Assembly: GCA_030015575.1 (NCBI GenBank)
Contig: JASDDO010000016.1
Location: 177,256,815 to 177,320,814, forward strand
Length of the DNA stretch: 64,000 bases
Origin: Agapanthus africanus
Taxonomy: Eukaryota > Streptophyta > Magnoliopsida > Asparagales > Amaryllidaceae
Direction of reading: 5' to 3'
In this document: in pieces, positions 11,249 to 20,543 of the stretch
How positions within the stretch are numbered: the stretch's first letter is position 1
Layout: every line of letters starts with the position of its first letter
Made by a program: the position numbers and the translations under genes
Notes under the pieces: generated by a model
What the model saw: only the letters and a program-made list of their open reading frames with translations
Databases searched by the model: none
What the model was told of the DNA's origin: nothing

Positions 11249-12750
11249 AGTACACCGGACAGGACTCACCGAGAACTGACTGGATGGTATTATACCTAAC
11301 GTCAGATAGCAGTTCTCAGGTGACATGTGTGCAGATAGTCTGTTGACTTAAAGTCGTCATTTGTCTCGTGTGAGTTCCCTCTGTGCTTTGATTATTACCC
11401 TACCACGGCTCAAAGGAGTCATGCAAACAGGTTTTAGTTGGGCACAGTCCCGAGCCACGTGGAGGCAGTGAGCGACTGTTAGAGATCCGTCTCTCCCGGT
11501 CTAGGGAGTTGATATCACGCTGTGATCGGTTGGTCATTACCATAAGTCCCTGGCCAGGGCTGATTGAGAATTACTGATGGACTGATCAGTAGATTCTCGA
11601 ATGGTCTTGAGCCATGCCTGCATGACTTGTACGGTTATTAGGGGTTTGACTTTCACCACCCCCCTAGACCATACATGTGATACTCTTAGACGAACAGACC
11701 GGACTGCGCGGATATTGTCACGGACAGGCTCAGTAGGAGTTCGGATGGGTTTCCTCATCGGCCTTCTTATCGACATCTACCTGGGGACCGTTACGTACAG
11801 CTAGTGCCACTTGCGGTCTGTGGTTAAACCGACTGCCAGCGTAGTAGTCGAGTCTTTAGAGTCCCATACAGAGATTTCCGAACTCCAGGCGAAACGATAT
11901 AGAGGTCGTATGGTTTTACGACAAAGGGTTCGGACGCATACGTATTTAAACGCACGTACGACATTCGGACAGTTTTTACTAGCCAGCTTTGGTTTAAGTC
12001 AGATTCTAGTATCAGGTTATTGGATTTATACAGTCTAAAGTTTTTCCGTGTTTTCACGGATAGGAGGGGCGTTCTCGTAATTTTACGGGAAGCTTCTAGA
12101 AGCATGGTGACTTGAGGGTTTAGGTGGCATTATCATTAAATGATATTTTGACTCATTTTGTGTGATTCATCATGTCATTAATGCATTATTAAATGCTTAA
12201 TGACTCACATAGTGAATCACTCATATTGAATTAATGTAGCATGATGAATAATCACATTTATTCATTTATTTGTTTATTCATTATTCTTCATATATTCAAG
12301 TGAGAAACAATATCATTATCATGATCATCTTCACCTTCTCTCTCCTCAAGCTCACTCTCTCTTCAAACTCTAATCCTACCACTCATGAGTTGAGATCAAG
12401 GATTAGAATAGACTAAATAATCAATAACCTAACTCTATATCACCTAAGTTCCTTTGATTAGCAACTAGAGAAACTTAGTTACCTCAAGTTTGGAGGTGAA
12501 GCTTGGATTAGGGTTCTCGGGTGGATCATCTATCACGGGAAGGAGACCGAGGAGGACGTGGAGATTGAAAAGACGAAGGACACGATTCACTAGGTATAAT
12601 CTCTTTACATAATAGCTAAGAACTTCTATGGTTGTTGTTAATTATCGTTTAGTAAAGATCTTCGGTTAGTCGATGTATGCTTAAAGAACAAGATCGTTTT
12701 TCAAATTTCCGCCTCCCCGCAACCCATGGTGTGTTGCACATCGACTTATA
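11249..12750 (+). repeat. copia-3 5' LTR (left-truncated)
   Basis: Matches 19194-19931 plus 54209-54962. It ends GACTTATA one base before the primer site; the other copia LTRs here end in ACA, so the last TACA appears mutated to TATA. Includes the LTR core hairpin GAGAACTG (11271-11278) / CAGTTCTC (11310-11317) enclosing the palindrome GGTATTATACC and an ACGTCA motif. Confidence 0.87.
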
Positions 12751-12751
12751 G

Positions 12752-12764
12752 TGGTATCAGAGCC
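12752..12764 (+). other. copia-3 primer-binding site
   Basis: TGGTATCAGAGCC, complementary to plant initiator-Met tRNA 3' end, one base after the LTR. Confidence 0.93.
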
Positions 12765-12960
12765 TCATTAAACAATAATTAACTCATTTGCAAAGTCGTA
12801 TGAATTTCGAACGCAAAACGAACCGAAAAATATAACGATATCACATAGTTTCTGTCGATTTTAAAATGAGGCCTAAAAATTTTTCAGGGACCTCCAGAAT
12901 AACCTACATGAAATTATAAGAACACAGAAAAAAAAATGGGCTCCTGAATCGGCCACTGAG

Positions 12961-13005
12961 CCGCGGAACCGCGGCGGATCCCACCGATCCGCCGCGGATC
13001 CGCGG
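12961..13005 (+). promoter_or_regulatory. copia-3 GC-rich leader hairpin
   Basis: Arms 12961-12980 and 12986-13005 pair over 20 bp with one mismatch around a 5-nt loop. Outside it a second arm pair (GAATCGGC near 12950 with GCCGATTC near 13016) and an AAAAAATGGGCT / AGCCCATTTTTT pair extend the structure. It begins 210 nt after the LTR. Confidence 0.8.
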
Positions 13006-14128
13006 CCGAGTTGGAGCCGATTCAGCCCATTTTTTCCCTGTGAATCTTCTGTGATGTTTTGTCTTTTCTGGAATGATTTATTTTCTACTCAAGTTTCAGA
13101 TTTACAGAGAAGTTTTGGAGTAGAATCTAATGTGTTTGATCGATCGAAATTATACGATGTTTGCTTGTTTGATTATATCTGTGAACTGTATTATGTGTTC
13201 GTAAACCTCCCCTAACTGCTAGTATGTCGGTTGGCAGGGGGTTGCACATATCTGTAATGTTTTAACTGTTTGTGATTATGAACTGTATTGGATTGTTGTG
13301 ATGATTAGCTGGGGTTTTGTGATGGGTTATTATATTAATTCATTCGATGCAATTGTAATATGTTGTAATATTATTTTGCGGGGCACATCCAGGTTGCGGT
13401 TGTAGCCACCGTTGTATTATTTCATTTTAATTTTTATGCTCCTAGGATAGACCCAAGGTGGGGTGCACAAACTACCGGGTACTTTGAAGTGTTTAGTAGC
13501 CTACTCACGTTGTTGAGGGAGACCGCTTCACTTCGGGCACTTGGCGGGTAGTTTGCCGTACCCGTAGGGGTCTTGGGTGGGGTAATGGCTATTCATCACA
13601 ACTGTTTAATCCGTCTTTCGTTGCAGCCTCAAAAGAAACGCGGATTGCTTGCATAATCCAATAATGTTCATCTGTGATCTGGAATGCCTATTATTGCGTC
13701 TGACGAATGTACAATATCTATATATGATAGCTATTTAGACATCACTTATGTTTTACACCCGCGCTAGCCCAGCCCCCGCTCTGCCGTTAGTTAAGTAACC
13801 TAACGGGTGATGACGGGACCCCGTGGAGAATGCGGATGGCATAAGAGGACGTTGTATTTTCGTTGTTATCTGTAATGATAGGTTAATGATGGGACGCATT
13901 ATTATTAATGCAAAGAAAATAAAACCTAAACTTAATCGTTGGAACAATTTCAAAACCACTCGGTTTTCTTCAAAAAGTAAATTTTAAATACGGAGCTTAA
14001 ACCACTCCTTTTAAAAACAGCTATCTTAGTTCCTTCGATCATATCAAGTTCGCTACGTTAACGGTTTTTTGCCAAAAACCAGTCGTAACCCTCCGTCGTT
14101 TCAAATAAAACAGCACATCGTATTCATG

Positions 14129-14337
14129 CTATGTTTGTTGGCCTATGTCAAGGCATAGTGAATGGTAGCAATGTGTTGCTTTTTTGTTGCATAGATAGAT
14201 GCATTAGTTTAGGACAGACGTACAGCCTTGTTGGCCTACGTCAAGGGCATGTACGATAGATCTAAATTAATCAGGACAACGACAGGTAGAACTTGACTTG
14301 CATCTTATGATTTGTTGGCCTACGTCAATGTCATAAG
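14129..14337 (+). promoter_or_regulatory. copia-3 triple-hairpin leader array
   Basis: Hairpin 1 at 14129-14158 (outer ctatg/catag, inner TTGGC/GTCAA, apex CTAT), hairpin 2 at 14219-14255 (outer cgtac/gtacg and gcc/ggc, apex CTAC), hairpin 3 at 14304-14337 (outer cttatga/tcataag, apex CTAC). Outer stems are unrelated to each other, yet the segment TTGTTGGCCTACGTCAA recurs almost unchanged. Confidence 0.65.
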
Positions 14338-14825
14338 AGCTTGGGGTAAAAATCACATCGGGGGTTTCAAAAATTGAAACTTGCAGATTTAGCATACCTT
14401 CTAGAGTATGGTGACTAGAGTGGCTTCCATCTAGGGCATCATACAATGATAGTTGGATCCCGATCCCACTGATGAGTAGGATTACTCTCGGGAAATTTTC
14501 TCACTTAACAATCAATGCTATAAACCAAGTAGGTGTCCAGAAAGGTGTTAGAGGGGCTACGCCTCCAGGGAAAAGAGGTTATTTAATTAAGGAACTTCGC
14601 GAAAGCGTTGGAAAACCTCCCTCGAAGTACCAAAACTGGCCTGGCTGAAAGGTTAAGCAAGTATTGTGACGTGTGATTAAATCCTGACTAGTTCTTCTTT
14701 TAGGTTTTGAAGAAGGATTTGAGGAAACAGTGGGAGCCATCCTGTTTAGATAAATTAATAAACCAATCTAAACTTGCAAAAGCATATGCTGAGTGTTTCT
14801 TTTCTCTCTCTCTCTGGAAGCTACC

Positions 14826-16489
14826 ATGACAGGACTAAAACTATTACTTGAAAATATATACTGACCGGACAGAACTATAAAGATTGGCTAAGGAACGTCA
14901 ACATTGCACTGACTTATGAAAAAGTAGCATATGTTACCACCGATGTTCCTCCCCTTATCCCAGGACTAGATTCCTCAGTTGCGGACAAGGAAGTTCGCAA
15001 AACCTGGGATCTAGACTGTGAGAAAGCTAAGTGTATCGTGCTGGCGTCCATGAATAATGAACTCCAGAAACAGCACGAGAGTATGGATATTGTATCCATC
15101 TTTCTCCATTGCAAGGAATTGTATGGGGTGCACTCCCGTATCGCGAGGTACGAGACCTCAAGGAAACTCTTCCATATGAGGTTAGCTCCAGGATCACCAG
15201 TAGGAGAGCACGTCCTCAAAATGATCAGCCTCGTTGAGGAACTCGCAAACCTAGGATGCGTGCTAGAGAATGATTTGTACATCAACTTGATTTTGCAGTC
15301 CCTTCCCCACACCTTCTCTCAATTCGTGCTGAACTTCAACATGCACGAAATGGAAGCTGATCTTCCAATGCTCCTCAACATGTTGAGGGTAGCAGAGACC
15401 TCCTTGAAAAAGGAGAAGACCCCTGTTCTGTATGTTGGCCAATCATCCTCTTCTAAATCTAAAGCGAAAGCTAAAGGGAAGAAGAAGATGAAAGCCACCA
15501 AACCGAAAGGCGGGATCAAGAAGGTGCAGGGAACGAACAAGGCAGGAAGGGTGAAGGCGGATAAGAACGAATGCTATTATTGTCACAAGCAAGGGCACTG
15601 GAAGAAGGACTGTATGGCCTTCAAGGCAAAGGACTCGAAGCAGGTTGTTGCTTCTGCTTCAGGTGTGTTTGTAATCGAAAATTGTCTTTCAATAAACTCT
15701 ACATCATGGGTACTTCATACCGGTTCTGGTTCTCACATCTGTAATTCTTTGCAGGATCTGAGAAATAGTAGAGTACTGGAAACAGGTGATATGACTCTCC
15801 GGATGGGTAATGGAATGCACATAGATGCTATTGCAATAGGAGAATATCACCTAGGGTTGACTAGTGGGAACATTTTGGTATTGTACAACTGTTTTTGTAT
15901 TCCCAATATGCTGTGTAATATTATATCAGTATCTTTGTTCTCTAATAAAGGATATAATTTTGCACTTGAAAGTAATATCATGAACATTCTCCTAAATCAA
16001 GAAATGATTGGGTTTGGCACACTGGAAAACGGCATATACATACTTAATCAACCTCAAGTTTTCAATATTCAAAACACGCTTAAAAGAAAGGCCCCAGATT
16101 CAAACCAAGCCTTCCTATGGCATTGTAGACTTGGTCATATAAACGAAACAAGGTTGACTAAGTTACATAAAGATGGATATTTAGATCCGTTTGAATATTC
16201 ATCATATGCAACTTGTCAATCATGTATCAAAGGAAAAATGACCAAATCTCCGTTCACCGGACACGAAGATAGAGCCACAGAACTCTTGGGACTTGTACAC
16301 AGTGATGTATGTGGTCCAATGTCTACACATGCACGAAGCGGTCACTCCTACTTCATCACTTTTACTGATGACTTCTCTAGGTATGGACATGTGTTCTTAA
16401 TGAAGCATAAATCCGAGGCCTTTGAGAAGTTTAAGGAGTATAAGAATGAAGTAAAGAAACAGACTGGTAAAAGCATCAAGACACTTTGA
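14826..16489 (+). pseudogene. copia-3 gag, protease and integrase N-terminal half (broken)
   Basis: The ATG at 14826 is followed by a frameshift near 14840-14860. From about 14852 one frame stays open to a TGA at 16487-16489. It encodes a copia-type Gag (UBN2-like, including NLILQSLP and FNMHEME), a lysine-rich segment, a CCHC zinc knuckle CYYCHKQGHWKKDC (about 15574-15615), then protease. The protease reads LHTGSGS, not LDTGSGS: the catalytic Asp codon is CAT (His) at 15716-15718. The integrase part has the HHCC-type region (HCRLGH ... CQSC) and the first catalytic Asp (VHSDVCGP). The TGA probably replaces an Arg codon (CGA) of the following SDRGGEY motif. Not expected to make an active protease. 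Confidence 0.88.
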
Positions 16490-18714
16490 TCTGATCGAGG
16501 CGGAGAATACTTAAGTACCAGTTTCCTTGAATGCTTAAAAGAGAATGGAATTCTCTCTCAGCTTACTCCGCCTTATACACCTCAGCATAATGGTGTATCA
16601 GAAAGGAGGAATCGCACGCTATTAGATATGGTGCGTTCAATGATGAGTAGTGCTAAGTTGCCACTTTCCTTCTGGGGTTTTGCTCTAGATCATACCTATT
16701 GAATAGAGTTCCGACTAAGTCTGTGCCTACCACTCCATATGAAATGTGGAGCGGGAAGAGACCATATCTCAAGTATATCAAGATATGGGGATGTCCGGCA
16801 TATGTTAAAAAGCATAATCCGGACAAGCTCGAGGCACGATCGGTTTTGTGCAAGTTTGTAGGATACCCCAAGCATTCAAGGGGGTATATGGTCTACCACA
16901 CTGAAGAACAAAAGGTGTTTGTCGCTCGCCACATTGTCTTCTTAAAGAGCGAATTTCTTGCAAAAGAAATTAGTGGGAGCGCGATAGAGCTGGAAGAAAT
17001 TCCAGAACCTCAAATTACTACCGAGGACTTAGTAGAACCTCAGATTTCAATAGAACATGATGAACCAACGCCACTCCGAAGATCTAGTAGGCTTTCTCAT
17101 CCTCCTGAAAGGTACTGTGGTTTTCTTCTGGATGGGGATCGAGAGGATTGCATCATCGATGATGATGAGCTTACTAGTTTTCAGCAGGCTATCACGAGTA
17201 GCGACTCGGTGAAGTGGCTGGATGCTATGAGATCCGAAATGGAATCCATGTACACCAATAAAGTTTGGACTTTAGAAATTGCTCCTCCTGGGGTGAAACC
17301 AGTTGGATGCAAATGGATCTTCAAAAAGAAGATTGGTATATTTGGACAAGTGGAAACCTACAAAGCTAGACTCGTTGCAAAAGGTTTTCGTCAAAGACCA
17401 GGATTGGACTATGATGAAACCTTTTCACCCGTAGCTATGCTTAAATCCATTCAGATCCTGCTTGCCATTGCTGCCTTCCATGACTATGAAATCTGGCAGA
17501 TGGACGTAAAAACAGCTTTTCTAAATGGACATTTAGAAGAGAGTGTTTGTATGGATCAACCAGAAGGTTTCTTAGACAGTGGGCGCAGCGGAAAGGTGTG
17601 CAAATTGCTTAAATCCATTTATGGATTAAAGCAAGCATCACGGAGTTGGAACATCTGCTTTGATGAGACGGTCAAGGAATTTGACTTTATCAAAAATGTA
17701 GATGAACCATGTATTTATAGGAAGATTGTAGAAGGAGCGGTAGTATTCCTCATTTTATATGTCGACGACATACTACTGATAGGGAATGATGTCCCTATGC
17801 TACAATCAGTAAAGCTCTTCTTGTCACAGAAATTCTCCATGAAAGACTTGGGAGATGCATCATACATTCTGGGCATTAAGATCTATCGTAATAGATCTAA
17901 TAGAATGTTGGGACTTTCACAGTCCAGGTATATTGACACTATACTAAAGAGATTTAGTATGGAAGATTCCAAGCGCGGTAATATACCTGCTGGTCATGGG
18001 ATCACCCTCTCCAAAGAGATGTCTCCAAAGACTGATGAAGAGAGGGCTCGCATGGGCATTATACCCTATGCTTCAGCAGTAGGATCTATAATGTATGCAA
18101 TGTTATGTACCAGACCAGATGTAGCTTACGCACTTAGTGTGGTAAGCGGGTATCAGTCTGACCCAGGTGAGAAGCATTGGATAACGGTAAAGAACATTCT
18201 CAAGTACCTGAGAAGGACTAAGGAGATGTTCTTGATTTACGGTAATGGGGACCTCCAGGTTGAGGCTTTTACCGACTCCGGATTCCAAAGTGACAAAGAT
18301 GACTCTAAGTCCATTTCGGGTTTTGTGTTTACCCTCAATGGAGGGGCAGTATCTTGGAGGAGTTCCAAACAGGATACTGTCGCGGACTCAACTATAGAGG
18401 CTGAGTATATAGCTGCTAGTGAAGCCGCAAAAGAAGCTGTCTGGATGAAGAAGTTCATCTCTGAACTTCAAGTGGTTCCATCCATTTCCAATCCAATACC
18501 TTTGTATTGTGATAACAATGGGGCTATAGCATTAGCGAATGAACCAAGGTCCCATCAGAAATCCTGGCATATCTTAAGGCAGTATCACCTGATCAGGGAG
18601 ATCGTGGATCGTCGAGAGATCGAGATGCGGAGAGTGGACACAAAAGACAACACGGCAGATCCATTCACCAAGGCCGTCCCTCAAGTCCAGTTCGAGAGGC
18701 TGTTTAAGATGTAG
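16490..18714 (+). pseudogene. copia-3 integrase C-terminal half, reverse transcriptase and RNase H
   Basis: Beyond the TGA the same frame gives the second integrase Asp (SDRGGEY) and Glu (GVSERRNRT). A small deletion near 16680-16695 shifts frame, and a 671-residue open frame continues from 16699 to 18714. It holds the linker region, a complete copia RT (VKTAFLNGHLEE, YGLKQASRSW, YVDD at 17758-17769) and RNase H (AFTDSGFQSD, EAEYIAAS, LYCDNNGA, DTKDNTADPFTK). RT and RNase H look intact in sequence, but they can only be expressed past a stop and a frameshift. Confidence 0.9.
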
Positions 18715-18787
18715 GGCATGCGGTACGCCAACAACTGGATCTAGTGCAGACAGTGGGTACTCATTGCGCCAATTATAGGCCTTAGTG

Positions 18788-18799
18788 CAAGTGGGAGAT
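18788..18799 (+). other. copia-3 polypurine tract
   Basis: GCAAGTGGGAG followed directly by the LTR start TGTTGCATATA at 18800. The same CAAGTGGGAGAT lies before the 3' LTR of copia-4 and, reversed, copia-5. Confidence 0.8.
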
Positions 18800-19931
18800 T
18801 GTTGCATATATATATATGCCCTAGAGGCCTTCATTGTATAGACGGTTAGGGATATGTATGTACATGACAATCTTGCTAATGATAGTACGCTATTTGGTTT
18901 GTCTTTATCTTAAACGTGTGATATATTTTACTTTGTATTTATAAACATGTTGATAAAGCCCATAGGGTGTTTTGCCTGACTACCGGCGTTGTGATGGCAG
19001 TCATACTTGTGGGAGCTGGATAGTCAATAGGCACATCCTTAAAAGTCCCAGGTCACAGGAGTATCGAGACTGGGCATCGATGCTCCAGAGTAGACCAGTG
19101 TATACATCTAGACCCTGACGAGGGGCGATGGATTGGTCCCGCAGCCATTGGTGATGTGCACCTAAGATTGTATACAGATGCTCACTTCATGTGAGTACAC
19201 CGGACAGGACTCGCCGAGAACTGACTGGATGGTATTATACCTAACGTCAGATAGCAGTTCTCAGGTGACATGTGTGCAGATAGTCTGTTGACTTAAAGTC
19301 GTCATTTGTCTCGTGTGAGTTCCCACTGTGCTTTGATTATTACCCTACCACGGCTCAAAGGAGTCGTGCAAACAGGTTTTAGTTGGGCACAGTCCTGAGC
19401 CACGTGGATGCAGTGAGCGACTGTTAGGGATTCGTCTCTCCCGGTCTAGGGAGTTGATATCACACTGTGATCGGTTGGTCATTACCATAAGTCCCTGGCC
19501 AGGGCTGATTGAGAATTACTGATGGACTGATCAGTAGATTCTCGGATGGTCTTGAGCCATGCCGGCATGACTTGTACGGTTATTAGGGGTCTGACTTTCA
19601 CCACCCTCCTAGACCATACATGCGATACCCTTAGACGAACAGACCGGACTGCGCGGATATTGTCACGGACAGGCTCAGTAGGAGTTCGGATGGGTTTCCT
19701 CATCGGCTTTCTTATCGACATCTACCTGGGGACCGTTACGTACAGCTAGTGCCGCTTGCAGTCTGTGGTTAAACCCACTGCCAGCGTAGTAGTCGAGTCT
19801 TTAGAGTCCCACACAGAGATTTCCCAACTCCAGGCGAAACGATATAAAGTTCGTATGGTTTTACGACAAAGGGTTCGGACGCATACGTGTTTAAACGCAC
19901 GTACGACATTCGGACAGTTTTTACTAGCCGG
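18800..19931 (+). repeat. copia-3 3' LTR, first part
   Basis: Starts TGTTGCATATATATATATGC and is broken after CTAGCCGG by the Tat element; the interrupted site continues at 54209. Bases 19927-19931 (GCCGG) are the target site that Tat duplicated. Confidence 0.9.
19927..19931. other. target-site duplication of Tat, left copy
   Basis: GCCGG here and at 54204-54208 flank TGTTCCC...GGGGAACA. The uninterrupted 5' LTR of copia-3 reads CTAGCCAGCTTTGG at the same place. Confidence 0.93.
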
Positions 19932-19975
19932 TGTTCCCAGATTAAAAATCAGAAGAAGCTTCAGAAGAGGCATCA

Positions 19976-20218
19976 CGTGCTAACACGTGACCAGTTGTCA
20001 CGTGTTGGCACGTGACGCTTAAAGCAGCGGCAAAAAGCATATTCATCCCCTGATTAAAAATCAAGAAAAAGCTCCAGAAGAGGCATCACGTGCTCACACG
20101 TGACCAATGGTCACGTGTTGGCACGTGATGGTTAAGCAGCGGCCAGAGAACAGAGCGCAGAAGAAGAGAAGCCCATTCCAGGGGTCACGTGCCTACACGT
20201 GACCAGGGGTCACGTGGC
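19976..20218. promoter_or_regulatory. clustered CACGTG (G-box) palindrome pairs in Tat LTR
   Basis: TCACGTG-N-CACGTGA pairs recur here (11 CACGTG cores by hand) and again at 21164-21653; about 26 cores in the whole LTR. CACGTG is the plant G-box/ABRE core bound by bHLH and bZIP factors. The pairing as inverted units suggests either paired-site binding or hairpin formation. Whether they drive transcription is not shown by sequence. Confidence 0.7.
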
Positions 20219-20535
20219 TTTAAGAGCCTTATTCTTTAACAGAATTAAAATTCTGAGGATGAATCTTTCAAATCTTTCCAAAATGAAGAAGGATTATCTA
20301 AAACCGTTGGATTAAAAATCTAAAAGTGATTAAATATCACCAATTTATGGAAAAATCTTGGACTTGGAAAGATTTCCCCCAAAATCTAACCGAAATATCA
20401 AAGAGATATCTTTGGATTTAAAATCCAATGGTGAATAAAATTCACCCAACAATCTAAAGGCCCAGATTAATGATAAATATAAATCAAATCACTCAATGAG
20501 AGATTTACTAAACAGATTGATTCTTTTCCTTCTCC

Positions 20536-20543
20536 TATAAATA
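20536..20543 (+). promoter_or_regulatory. TATA box of Tat 5' LTR
   Basis: TATAAATA inside the palindrome CTCCTATAAATAGGAG, followed 25-60 bases on by AG-rich sequence typical of a plant start region. In the 3' LTR the same site reads CATAAATA (about 51679), so that copy's box is weakened. Confidence 0.65.

Larger units (their letters stand above)
12751..14825 (+). other. copia-3 5' leader
   Basis: About 2.1 kb without a credible gene. It contains a GC hairpin, the shared CTAGCCCAGCCCCCGCTCTG block (13765-13784) followed by CCTAACGGGTGATGACGGG (13799-13817), and the triple-hairpin array. It ends in a CT-rich tract (14806-14816) with GGAAG just before the gag ATG, a possible 3' splice site by analogy with the CCAG/GCAG in copia-4, copia-5 and copia-1. 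Confidence 0.75.

Noticed and set aside
12752-12764. tRNA gene remnant
   Set aside because: TGGTATCAGAGCC is a primer-binding site complementary to a tRNA end, not part of a tRNA gene.
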